From the NCBI RefSeq assembly GCF_032884065.1, contig NW_027063105.1:265501-329500 (forward strand): a DNA stretch of 64,000 nt, written 5' to 3'. The notes under the pieces were generated by a model. The model saw only the letters and a program-made list of their open reading frames with translations, had not been told where the DNA came from and did not search any database. Source of the stretch: Artemia franciscana (taxonomy: Eukaryota > Arthropoda > Branchiopoda > Anostraca > Artemiidae). A program made the position numbers and the translations under genes. Numbering within the stretch: position 1 is the first letter of the stretch; each line of letters opens with the position of its first letter. Positions 22,051 to 31,857 of this stretch are shown one piece after another.

Positions 22051-23120
22051 CTAGTTTTTTTTGGTTTGTTAAATTCCTATTATATGTGTTAAGGAGATAA
22101 AAAAAATTAATTTGTTACAGATGAAAAATGATTTGACTTACCAATGTCTGAAATAAAGCAAAGTTATCTTTTGAAATAAAAATCATTTTCCCTATAGTTC
22201 CAAAGTAAAATTATATCATCCATGTAATGTCCCTAAAAGATATAATTCAGAAAATACGTCCATCGAAAAATCCCGTCTTGCACTTGTATCCGGGATCATT
22301 GCTGTTCTTGAGGACAAACTAATTTCAATTATTTAAATAACATGAAAATTGGAATGTTTCGACTTTGAAAAAGCACTATCGTATCGATATTTTGACTGGA
22401 AAATTAAGATGGTTTTAACTGGACTTTCTAGGAATCTCAGAAAACTCATATAGCATGAGACATATTTCGTGGTAGAAATAGGTATAGATGGTATCCTAGC
22501 CTAGGTAAATTTGGCTTAGGATAAGAAGACAGTAATGTCTTCAAACTTTAGAAATATTCTTTGTTTAAAAAACCTAGCTATAATCAATATGATGTTTTGT
22601 TATAAAACAGTCCATAAGTTAACATGGTGATAGTAAGACAACATACCTTAAAGAGTATGTTATTGTAAACCAAAGAGTAGCAGGATCGTTACAATATACA
22701 TGGGTATATAGCAGTGCTGATATTCAATCTAAAAGTAATGATCTCTATCTATTAGCGTCTAAGGTTAATTTAAAGCTGAAATCTTGGAAGAGTAACTACC
22801 TCCTGGAAGTTATGATTTTGGTAGACTCCAGGATCAAAACATAAGAGAAACTTTCCAGGAACATTTGATACTAAACTTGAGTGTTTAAAATTTGACTATG
22901 TGGAAGATGGATGGAATAATTTTAGACAAACAATTAGTGGAGTTGCTGATGGTATCTTAGGTAGGAAGGTTATAGAGTGTTCAATCATTATAGTTACCTA
23001 GACCTACTTTTGGCTTAAAAGCATGATTACATTTCTTTCTTTTTTTAGACAAATTTTATATTAGGCTAGTGAACTGGCATTGATAACGTACTTGACATTC
23101 TAACCATGACTTCCAATACA

Positions 23121-23241
23121 AATCAATGTGCAAACGGAAGATTTTACTATCCGTATGGAAATTGCTTACAAACAAATTCGCTATGTGATGGCTTTGTAAG
23201 CTGTGCAGATGGATAGGACGAATCCGGGGAAGTATGTCCAG
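23121..23241 (+). pseudogene. LDL-receptor class A exon, copy 2
   Basis: Frame reads NQCANGRFYYPYGNCLQ, then SLCDGFVSCADG, a stop (TAG) where tryptophan is expected, DESGEVCP, and a GT donor-like end (CCAG|GTTTT). The third-position cysteine is changed to tyrosine. The TAG is shared with copy 3, so it predates that duplication. Confidence 0.7.
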
Positions 23242-24302
23242 GTTTTTTTTGTTAAATTCCTATCATATGTGTTAAGGAGATAAAAAAAATCATTTGTTAG
23301 ATATGAAAAATGATTTGACTTACCAATGTCTGATATAAAGCAAAGTTATCTTTTGAAATAAAAATCATTTTCCCTATAGTTCCAAAGTAAAATTATATCA
23401 TCCATGTAATGTCCCTAAAAGATATAATTCAGAAAATACGTCCATCGAAAAATCCCGTCTTGCACTTGTATCCGGGATCATTGCTGTTCTTGAGGACAAA
23501 CTAATTTCAATTATTTAAATAACATGAAAATTGGAATGTTTCGACTTTGAAAAAGCACTATCGTATCGATATTTTGACTGACAAATTAAGATGGTTTTAA
23601 CTGGACTTACTAGGAATCTCAGAAAACTCATATAGCATGAGACATATTTCGTGGTAGAAATAGGTATAGATGGTATCCTAGCCTAGGTAAATTTGGTTTA
23701 GGATAAGAAGACAGTAATGTCTTCAAACTTTAGAAATGTTCTTTGTTTAAAAAACCTAGCTATAATCAATATGATGTTTTGTTATAAAACAGTCCATAAG
23801 TTGACATGGTGATAGTAAGACAACATATCTTAAAGAGTATGTTATTGTAAACCAAAGAGTAGCAGGATCGTTACAATATACATGGGTATATAGCAGTACT
23901 GATATTCAATCTAAAAGTAATGATCTCTCTCTATTAGTGTCTAAGGTTAATTTAAAGCTGAAATTTTGGAAGGGTAACTACCTCCTGGAAGTTATGATTT
24001 TGGTAGACTCCAGGATCAAAACATAAGAGAAACTTTCCAGGAACATTTGATACTAAACTTGAGTGTTTAAAATTTGACAATGTGGAAGATGGATGGAATA
24101 CTTTTAGACAAACAATTAGTGGAGTTGCTGATGGTATCTTAGGTAGGAAGGTTATAGAGTGTTCAATCATAATAGTTACCTAGACCTACTTTTGGCTTAA
24201 AAGCATGATTACATTTCTTCCGTTTTTTAGACAAATTTTATATTAGGCTAGTGAACTGGCATTGATAACGTACTTGACATTCTAACCATGACTTCCAATA
24301 CA

Positions 24303-24423
24303 AATCAATGTGCAAGTGGAAGATTTTACTGTCCGTATGGAAATTGCTTACAAATAAATTCGCTATGTGATGGCTTTGTAAGCTGTGCAGATGGATAGGA
24401 TGAATCCGGGGAAGTATGTCCAG
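24303..24423 (+). pseudogene. LDL-receptor class A exon, copy 3
   Basis: The most complete module: NQCASGRFYCPYGNCLQ, NSLCDGFVSCADG, stop, DESGEVCP, with all six cysteines present. Only the TGG-to-TAG change in the GWDE motif breaks it. The donor-like junction of copy 2 is altered to CCAGTTTT. Confidence 0.7.
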
Positions 24424-24999
24424 TTTTTTTTGTTAAATTCCTATCACATGTGTTAAGGAGATAAAAAAAATCATTTGTTAGAGATGAAAAATGATTTGAA
24501 TTACCAATGTCTGAAATAAAACACAGTTACCTTGTGAGATAAGAATAAATCATTTTCCCTATAGTTCCAAAGTCAAAGTACATCATCAATGTAATATCCC
24601 TATAATATATAATTCAAAAATACATCCATCAAAAATCCCGTCCTGCACTTGTATCCGGGATCATTACTTTTCTTGAGGCAAAAATAATTTCAATAATTTA
24701 AAGAATACGAAAATTGAAACTTGGTATGTTTTGACTTTAAAAAAGCACTATTGTATCGATATTTTGACTGATTAATTAAGATAGCTTTAACAGGACTAAA
24801 TAGAAATCTCAGAAAACTCACATCGTAGGGGAAGGAAGCGTGAAATTAGATGATATAGAATTTGTTTATTCAGGCAGGAAGAAAGGGGTAAAAGTACGGA
24901 TTAGGGTTCATGAAGAATAAGGAGCTGCTAAGTCTTGTTTAGGCTTGAAGTCTTAATAATAGAATCCTAATTGATCATTTAGTTATTATTCTTAATAAA

Positions 25000-25660
25000 A
25001 TGGAACAAAACTTAAACTTTAGCGTAAATAGCAAGGTGTTGGGACAAGGGGGCGATCCCCTTTATATTTTGTATATAAGGAAGTTCGCTCCCTTGTCAAT
25101 ACGAGGGACTAATAAAATTATCAATTGAAATCGATTTTTATAATTTTGACCCCCCCCCCCCGAGTATTCTTGACTAATATTGGATACCAAAAAAATCTAT
25201 AGGCCCTTGCATCCAAACAGCCTCGTATTTGTATGTAAATAAATGCACAGCACTTGTATACATTTTTGTGATTTAGTAGTTAATCTTAATAAAATTGAAA
25301 AAACTTCAGCTTAGGCGTAAATAGCAAGGTATTGTCAAGGGGGGAGCCCCTTCACAAAAATGTATAAAAGTACTGTGGATCCATTTACATACAAATACGA
25401 GGCTGTTTATATGCAAGGGCCTATGGATTTTTTTGGTATCCAATATTAGGCAAGAATATTTGGAGGGGGGGGGCTATAATTATAAAAAAACAATGCAATT
25501 GATAATTTTAATAATCCTTTGTATTGACGAGGGAGGAAACTTCTTCATATATATATAATATAAAGGGGCTCACCCCATTGTCAATACCTTGCTATTTACA
25601 CTAAAGTTTAAGTTTTGTTCCATTTTATTAAGAATAACCACTAAATCACAAAAAAGTATG
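25000..25660. mobile_element. Foldback element with long inverted arms
   Basis: The left arm (about 25000-25310) and right arm (about 25330-25655) are inverted copies. The left has TATAGGCCCTTGCATCCAAA and CCTCGTATTTGTATG; the right has CATACAAATACGAGG and ATGCAAGGGCCTATGG. Both contain C- or G-homopolymer runs (CCCCCCCCCC near 25150; GGGGGGGGG near 25470). The outer ends carry TTAGCGTAAATAGCAAGGT and its inverse. No coding capacity, so it is non-autonomous. Confidence 0.8.
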
Positions 25661-25990
25661 CAAGTGCTGTGCATCCGTTTACATACAAATACAGGGCTGT
25701 TTCTATTCAAGGGCCTATATATCTTTTGGGTATCCTATATTAGTCAAGAATTTTCGGAGGGGGAGGGGGGGTCAAAAATTTCAAAAAAAACAATTTTAAT
25801 TGATAATTTTAAAAATCCTTTTTATTGACGAGGGAGCGAACTTCCTCATTAGCATAATATGAAGGGGCTCGCCCCCTTGTCAATACCTTGCTCTTTAAGC
25901 TAAAGTTCAAATTTTTTTTCCATTTCTATTAAGAATAACCACTAAATCACAATGGCCCTTGAATTAGAATAAATAGTTCCTTTGAGATTA
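25640..25990. repeat. Third arm copy of the foldback element
   Basis: A further copy in the orientation of the right arm (CATACAAATACAGGGCTG, GGGCCTATATATC, GGAGGGGGAGGGGGGG, GACGAGGGAGCGAACTTCCTC, GGGGCTCGCCCCCTTG) abuts the palindrome, overlapping at ATTAAGAATAACCACTAAATC. Confidence 0.75.
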
Positions 25991-25999
25991 CTAAAAACA

Positions 26000-26575
26000 T
26001 ATAAGCGTTAACAGCGAGGTATTGACAATGGGATGAGCCCCATTATAGACGTAATAATTTCTATTTGTTTTTCCTCCCCCCCTCAACAAAAGGAATAATA
26101 AAAAAAGCCTCTAAAAACAATCTTCCCACGTAACCCATTCCTCCCGCCTCCCATCCAAAAACAATTCCATGAAAAAGTCTATATGTGTACCATTAACAAA
26201 TACTATATGTGAACAATGCGTAAAATTAACAACTTGTAGCCCTTCCTAGGGACTATGGGGGCTCAAATAGGTCTCAAAGACATAGTAATTAGATGTGTCG
26301 ACTATGTTAAACAAAATGGCTATCTAAAAATTTTTATTTGGCGACTTTTGAAAAAAATTGGCGTGGAAGGGGGCCTAGTTGTCCTCCAATCTTTTGGTCA
26401 CTTAAAAATATTTATTTTTCATTATTTTCTTACATAATGCTAGAAAAACCTGTGTCCCCTTCATTGAAATTCTATTCCCCCCATGACCAATTCCTCCATT
26501 TAAAGATCCTTCCATATAGTTCCCCCCTTAACATCCTCCCACCAAAACAATTCTTCTCCCCATTGTGACACTATT
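26000..26575. repeat. Relic of the foldback/MITE-like family also found at 54.7-56.7 kb
   Basis: AGCGAGGTATTGACAATGGG, AAAGACATAGTAATTAG, AAAATGGCTATCT, GAAGGGGGCCTAGTTGTCC and TTTTGGTCACTTAAAAA line up in order with 54870-55370 (GAGGGGGCCTAGGTGCCC, TTTTGGTCACTTAAAAA). A second, shorter copy of the left portion (TAATGCTAGAAAAACC) follows from about 26435, directly before the proline-rich frame. Confidence 0.7.
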
Positions 26576-26587
26576 TTCTCTTTTTAG

Positions 26588-27200
26588 ATGACCAGAAAGA
26601 TTAAAAATATTATTTGCCAACAACCATCCGAAACGACCTTGCCTGCACCTGGACTGACCTTGCCTGCCCCTGGACCAATCTTACCTTCCCCTGAAATGAC
26701 CTTGCCTGCCCCTGGACCAATCTTACCCGCCCCTGGACCAATCTTACCTGCCCCTGAAATGACCTTGCCTACCCCTGGACCGACCTTTTCTGCTACCTTG
26801 GCTGCCCCCGGATTGATATTGCCTTCACCCAAGCCCCCCAGCCCCTCCTAGTCCATGAACGAATTTTTACAAAAGAATCTTTTTAACAACAAGAAAATTA
26901 CATTACGAATAAAAAAACAAGGAATAATCGACCATGACTGAACAACAATCCGAAACGACCTTGCCTGCCCCTGCCTGGCTCCGAAATGACCTTGCCTGCC
27001 CCTGGACTGACCTTTCCTGCCCCTGGACTAATCTTACCTGTCCCTGAAATGACCTTGCCCACCCATGGACAAATCTTACCTGCCCCTGAAATGACCCTGC
27101 CTGCCCCTGGACCGACCTTGTCTGCTACCTTGGCTTCCTCTGGATTGATATTGGCTTCAACCAAGCCCCTCAGCCCCCCTTGTCCATAACCGAACCCTTG
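26588..27200 (+). pseudogene. Proline-rich repeat segment, duplicated, upstream of the recombinase-like gene
   Basis: ATG at 26588 opens 87 codons (MTRKIKNIICQQPSETTLPA...) dominated by repeats of TLPAPG/ILPAPE. A second version starts near 26936 (MTEQQSETTLPAPA), loses frame at about 26970, and continues in frame from 26986 to 27189. Both share SATLA and LPSPKP/LASTKP endings, so the segment is a tandem duplication of about 345 bp. It is markedly more GC-rich than its surroundings. It would form a disordered N-terminal region of the protein continued at 27180. Confidence 0.5.
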
Positions 27201-28500
27201 GCCCCCCAACCGAATCAGCCTACCCACCAGCCATCATTGACCGTAACCGTAAATAAAACCAAGAAATCTGTCATGATCAATCCGTCAGCACCACCAGCAA
27301 AGGAAAAGAAAAAGCAACGATTTTTTTGGAAGGTGTGTCCGAATTGCCACAGGTCTTTCGAAAACCTTGAAAATATATTTTGTTAAAAAGAGGAGCCTGT
27401 GGTAAAAAATCTAATGGAGACTCGTATACCAAAGCAGAGGCAAAAGACATTCATGAAAAAGCCAAGGATGAGCTTGAAGAGAGGGCGAGAGATAAATCCT
27501 ACTTCTCAACTTCAGAGCTAAAAGCTGCACTCATAACATCCAAAACACTCCACGCATTCAGCAGAGCCTTGATAGAGATTACCGGCGTGTATTTTGACAA
27601 CAGAGATGTACGGGACTGTGCAATTCAAATCCATGAAGCCGAGCCATCAGCTCCAACTGTCTCCATTAGACACGAAACTCCTGTTGCTCCACCGTCAGAC
27701 CCTGAGCCATCAGCCTTGGCGATGCCAGAGAGAGACTTTCTCAGGCGAGCCTCTAATGGGGCCTTCTCGACCCCATAAGAAGGTTCGATGGGCAGATATT
27801 GAATCGAACCCTGAGGATATCATAGATAGTGACGAGGAGGGTAGTGTTTACGATTCATTCAATATGGAAGATTACAGAAAGCTGAAGGATGGCGTCAAAA
27901 ATTTTATGGTTCCTGTCCTCGGGCGTGTGTCGAGAAATCAATTACTTAACGATGACATACCAGACTTGACGGCCTACCTTTGCTTCCAGGTGTCGTTTAT
28001 GTTCGGTCATCGGCCTGGCGTTCCGGAAACTATGACTATCGAGGAATTTATGAATCGTCAGTTAGTAGAGGAGGAAGCAATGTACGTCATCCCTGTGGAA
28101 AAACAAAAAACTGCAAGTTTAAAGTCCGCTGGAATAGCAATTAGCCTTGAAGAAGAGAAGCTTTTTCTGGAGTACCTTAAATTTGCCCGTCCTGCTCTGC
28201 TCAAGCCTAGTGAGCCTATCCCAAAAAACTTCTTGCTGTCACAGAAGGGAAGGAAGCTACAGAATGTGTCGAAAATAATGAACAGGTTTCTGGGGAAGAT
28301 TTTCCCAAACGACATGAGGCGGGGGGTTAGTGTCCCGACCAAAACAACTGTCCGCCACCTTATAACAACCATAATTAGAAGAGCGACGAATAAAACTCAG
28401 GAAGAGGGCCAAATGATGGATGAATATGTTTGTGACTCAGGTAAGTTTCGCTCATTCTATATAATTTTTATAATTTAAATATTCTTTCCAGCTGAGTTCA
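27180..28500 (+). pseudogene. Zinc-finger plus tyrosine-recombinase-like protein (broken)
   Basis: Three frames follow each other. 27180-27386 holds a basic stretch and KVCPNCHRSFENLEN, the first half of a C2H2/C2HC-like finger. 27372-27770 is helical (YFSTSELKAALITSKTLHAF). From about 27770, in the frame of 27594-28478, comes an acidic SDEEGSVYD region and then a domain resembling the tyrosine recombinase fold. Box I arginine lies in FMFGHRPGVPETMTIEEF (Arg codon 28011), the beta-hairpin lysine in VEKQKTA (28107) and box II arginine in TKTTVRHLITT (28353). The expected second histidine and final tyrosine are not evident. A GT-AG intron of 51 bp is plausible (28441-28491), followed by AEFTT and a stop. 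Such enzymes cut and rejoin DNA; degenerate or domesticated forms also occur. Confidence 0.55.
28441..28491 (+). other. Putative 51-bp intron
   Basis: GTAAGTTTCG donor and TATTCTTTCCAG acceptor bracket an AT-rich 51 bp segment. Splicing would extend the recombinase-like frame by five codons to a stop. Inference from consensus only. Confidence 0.4.
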
Positions 28501-28559
28501 CCACTTAACATAGTCAAAAATTGATGATTAACTTATTGTAAATTTAATTATGGGAACCA

Positions 28560-28995
28560 GCTTTATGGGAACTCCCCGATTTTCATTTGTCCCATAAGAC
28601 TCCGACTCCCCCGGTCAGCCTCCTTAGCAATCTCAACTTACTCTCCAATCCATGTTGTTACAAAAAGGTATTGTAGAAGTTTTATCCCCTTTATTCTGGA
28701 ACAACTTTAAAACAATTTGTGATTATTTATTTGCCAAAGTCCCCTTTTCCTCTTTGACCGTTTTTATTTTTGATTTATAATAATGTTCTTGTAATTTAAT
28801 TGTCAAGCTTACTGACTTCCCCTTTATCTTTGATGATTTTGTCGTTTTAATTTCTTTCAAATTTTAAATGTTTGACTTAATGTACTGATTTGAATTTTTT
28901 TTCTTATCTTTTACTGACATATAAAGCAAATTCGGCTCTATAGTACTTGTGATAGTCTTTTGAAAATAAATATTATCTTATCTTATCTTTCAGGC
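28560..28995 (+). mobile_element. Possible 3' end of a non-LTR retrotransposon between the recombinase-like and SET parts
   Basis: An AT-rich stretch ends with AAAATAAATATTATC followed by repeated TTATC units, the kind of microsatellite tail left by CR1/Jockey-like insertions. Upstream frames (VEVLSPLFWNNFKTICDY) are short and give no clear reverse transcriptase match. If real, it interrupts the spacer or an intron. Confidence 0.35.
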
Positions 28996-29020
28996 TTTCA
29001 ACTCTTTTCTCTCTTTTTAG

Positions 29021-30052
29021 GCTCTCAACCGTATTCTCATAAAACGTTCCCTAGATGCATCTGCTAACTTTAAAACGGGGAAACTTTCTCTAATGCGACG
29101 GTACAATCCTGACATGACCGATCTTGGCCAACTGAAGTCGGTTAAGGATCTTTATAGCAAAGGACTTAGGCAGGTCCGACTTCAGGCAATCCTCAAAGCC
29201 ATGTCAGAGAAGCGTGGTCTTGGCACGGACATTTCGAAAAACCTCACAGAAGAGAACTTTGCTAAGGCGGTACGTCGATTGGGATACAAGGACACCTTGC
29301 CGTCACTTGTAAATGTCTGGCAAAAATATCAAAGCTACAGGATCAAGAAAACCTATCCTATTGAACCTGTCGTGGATGAAACTCTCCTTCAATGCATAAT
29401 TAATCAGTCATGGATAGGTCTGACGTTAGCCAGGAGCCAAGAGAAAGATGCAGGAATGGGCGTTTATGTGAGTTTACCATTCTGGGAGAATCAAGTAGTG
29501 GTTGAATATCACGGGAATCGGATGGCAACCGTGGAAGCCAAAAAACTCCTACAAACCCTCAAGGGAGAATAAGATGGAGCCAACTACATTTTGCACGCCA
29601 CAGATTATTCAATTGACGCGAGACAGGAGGTCTGTGATTGTCATCCCCATCAGACCTGTTTTGGGCGCTTCATTAATCACAGGGCTAATGAAGATGGCCC
29701 AAACCTAAAATGGAAGCAGTTGGTTTTGGAAAATGTCAAATGGCCATTTCTGGTTGCAACAAGGGATATCTCGGCTGGCAAAGAACTTTATTACGATTAT
29801 GGCGTCAGACCTGGTGACTTCAATGAAGGTCAAGAAATGGTTTTTCTCATGTCCGGTAAGGCAAGGAAACGCCGGAGAGATGCAGCCGTCGCGATGGAGA
29901 ATAAGAAGCCAAAAGAAGTCGTCGATGCATCGTTAGGGAACTTCAAACCGAGAACAGCAAGGGAAATTCAAACACAAGACGATTCATCGAGCGAATCTGG
30001 AGTCTTGGCGATTCATGAGAGAGAAGCAAGAGAAGAAAACAGGGAAAAGTAG
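29021..30052 (+). pseudogene. SET-domain methyltransferase-like gene, longer copy (copy 2), one premature stop
   Basis: After an acceptor-like CTCTTTTTAG at 29020, one frame runs to 30052, broken only by TAA at 29570-29572 where copy 1 has GAA. The N-terminal about 110 residues absent from copy 1 include MRRYNPDMTDLGQLKSVKDL and a helical YSKGLRQVRLQAILKAM region. Then comes the SET domain: DAGMGVYV, VVVEYHGNRMATVEAKK, CFGRFINHRANEDG, FLVATRDISAGKELYYDYG. KMT5A-type enzymes read HG and INHS in these places. The GEE-to-GKE change and the nonsense codon mark decay. It follows the recombinase-like gene on the same strand; whether they once made one spliced protein is not shown. Confidence 0.75.
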
Positions 30053-30191
30053 GCAGCTAACACTTTTCGACTGTGGGAAGGATATGATGGCCGTGGCAAA
30101 GCAGATAGTTGCCGCTACGGAACAAATAAAGGCCAAGAAGACAAAGAAGAAAAAGAAGGAGACGTTTTTAGAACTTTTTAACGACTCTTAA
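30015..30191 (+). CDS. 58-codon ORF overlapping the SET 3' end (copy 2)
   Basis: Same length and frame relation as 19596-19772. Starts MREKQEKKTGKSRQLTLFD, continues KDMMAVAKQIVAATEQIKAK and ends FLELFNDS with TAA at 30189-30191. Conservation of the frame without indels in both copies is the main support. Confidence 0.5.
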   Translation: MREKQEKKTGKSRQLTLFDCGKDMMAVAKQIVAATEQIKAKKTKKKKKETFLELFNDS

Positions 30192-30212
30192 AAGTCGCTA
30201 AACTATAATGGT

Positions 30213-30325
30213 TTTCTCTTTCAATTCTTTTCTCTTTCAGTTCTTTTCTATTTCAGTTCTTTTCTATTTCAGTTCTTTTCTCTTTCAGTTCTTTTCTCTT
30301 TCAATTCTTTTCTCTTTCAATTCTT
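30213..30325 (+). repeat. 16-bp tandem repeat, about seven units (copy 2)
   Basis: TTCTTTTCTCTTTCAR units as in copy 1, with two extra units, followed by the conserved block ending near 30582. Confidence 0.85.
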
Positions 30326-30648
30326 ATAAAAATATCAAAAAAAAGGAATGAAATTCAATTATTAAATTACATGACACAGAGGATGAGGCCTACTGGGGGA
30401 ACCTCTTTAAAAAGACGCACCACTAGCCTTGACCTCTAGGGTGGTGTGGAACAAAGGCATCTTTTCCAGGTTTCATTCTCAAGTCCCTTAAAACATTTAA
30501 CTCTAATTTAACTAACGAAAAGCAAACGATGTAGTTTGTAGCTGTACCCGATCAATTTTGTAAATGTACCTGATCCCTTTTGTAAAAAATTACTATATAC
30601 CGCGTACCCCCAACAATAAAAAAAAGGAACCAAACTAAAATAATAAAT

Positions 30649-31245
30649 ACGGCCCAGGAACAAGATGAACTATTAAAAGCGCAACAAATTATTGCGACTT
30701 CGGTAGAAATTGCAAAATCATTACCAGAATATGAAGGAGATACGGACATTGATCAATTCAACATCCATTTAGGACAATTTGTAGAGATCGCAAAAACTGA
30801 CTTAAAAGTATTAAAGAACATGCTACTCTTAAGACTAAAAGGACAGCCGCTAACGTTTTTAAAACAAATTTAAAACACAAAAGGCAGAGAAGCCACCTCA
30901 ACAATTAACTCGATAGATTTATTGCAACAGGCCTTCCAGAAAAGATTCATTGAGACTAGTTCATTGAATAAACTGAAACATGGCCTAGTAACATTTGAAC
31001 AGACTCAAAACATAAGGGAATATTTGCACAAGATAAGAATCGCAGGAGAAGCGCGATATGTTCCAGGTCAAGGGGAATTATATGAAAAAATAATACTTAA
31101 TGCATTACTCAACCAAAAACTATATCGTCTATTAATTGCCAAAAATATTGATAACTTAGAAATATTCATATTATTCATTTCTGTGAGAAATATTGCTGAG
31201 CTTCTTTCGCTTAGGTTAACCAAAGTCACATGGGGGATAAAATAA
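30649..31245 (+). pseudogene. Retrotransposon gag, start lost and one stop
   Basis: In the frame that begins with ACG at 30649 (ATG in the partial copy at 32760, AQEQDELLKAQQIIATS), the protein reads through LPEYEGDTDIDQFNIHL and LKNMLLLRLKGQPLTFLKQ, meets a TAA at 30871, then continues LLQQAFQKRFIETSS and NIREYLHKIRIAGEARY to a stop at 31243. The layout (helical capsid-like domain with an FQKRFI..., EYLHKIR pattern) matches the retrotransposon gag capsid domain. No zinc knuckle is seen before the end, so the C-terminus is missing. Confidence 0.65.
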
Positions 31246-31260
31246 GGATTCGGATCTAGC

Positions 31261-31857
31261 GTGTTAATTGGGTCGGTGGTAGTTATCGATAGATATATTG
31301 TATCAGATGCGGTGAAAGCATGTCAACTACCATTTATTTTTAATGTCGTTGATTCAATTGAAAAGAAATATGCAACTGTTTTCCAATACTTAGATAATGC
31401 AAAAATTTTAATGTATGTTAGTGATTTAGCCTCTAAACTTTATAGCAATTTCAAAAGGTATACTTCAGCATTTAAGCGCGATAGAGGAATAATTTATGTA
31501 GTTATATTTGCAACTGAATCTATAGGTTTAAAGAAACTTGAAAATGAGGATGTTAAGGCTTCTACTATTAACAGTGCCATCGCCGATAGAGCAGGATCTC
31601 CTATGTCTACGGTTAATATGGATGACAATGACGTGATAACTCAGAACCGTGAAATGATGAAATTTATAAATATCATCAAGACAGTTATATACAATCCCAA
31701 AACTAATAATAAAGCAATAAAAAATGATAATGCTGAATACAAAATTGATGAAGGATTTTTCTATCCAGTGCGTAAATATGATATGTCAGAATTAAGTTCA
31801 CGTTTTAAAACGTTAGTCAATGATGTAGATAAAATGAGACTTGATAAGGCTGAATAA
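31261..31857 (+). CDS. Unrecognised 198-codon ORF upstream of an Env-like gene
   Basis: Open from GTG at 31261; first internal ATGs are further in. Mostly helical and charged, no transmembrane segment, no cysteine pattern (KRYTSAFKRDRGIIYVVIF; DEGFFYPVRKYDMSELSSR). Its end overlaps the next frame by 17 bp, an arrangement seen in compact viral or retroelement genomes. Without pol sequence upstream I cannot assign it; a Pol or Env N-terminal piece or an accessory protein are possibilities. Confidence 0.35.
   Translation: MLIGSVVVIDRYIVSDAVKACQLPFIFNVVDSIEKKYATVFQYLDNAKILMYVSDLASKLYSNFKRYTSAFKRDRGIIYVVIFATESIGLKKLENEDVKASTINSAIADRAGSPMSTVNMDDNDVITQNREMMKFINIIKTVIYNPKTNNKAIKNDNAEYKIDEGFFYPVRKYDMSELSSRFKTLVNDVDKMRLDKAE

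Larger units (their letters stand above)
20641..24990 (+). repeat. Tandem array: RTE endonuclease fragment plus LDL-receptor class A exon (3.5 units)
   Basis: Unit 1 is about 20641-22135, unit 2 about 22136-23320, unit 3 about 23321-24500, and a partial unit 4 runs 24501-24990. Each starts with the same CCCTATAGTTCCAAAG block, followed by a degenerate RTE-type endonuclease fragment, a spacer, and an LDL-receptor class A exon. Units 2 and 3 share an internal deletion of about 300 bp relative to unit 1 and are offset by 1182 bp. Unit 4 resembles unit 1 (it has the deleted part) and is cut off by the foldback element at about 24990. Confidence 0.85.

Noticed and set aside
26584-27227. Minus-strand GPGAGKV repeat proteins (26584-26832 and 26898-27227), collagen-like
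   Set aside because: Mirror image of the proline-rich repeats on the plus strand, which join a coherent downstream gene. The minus frames have no context.
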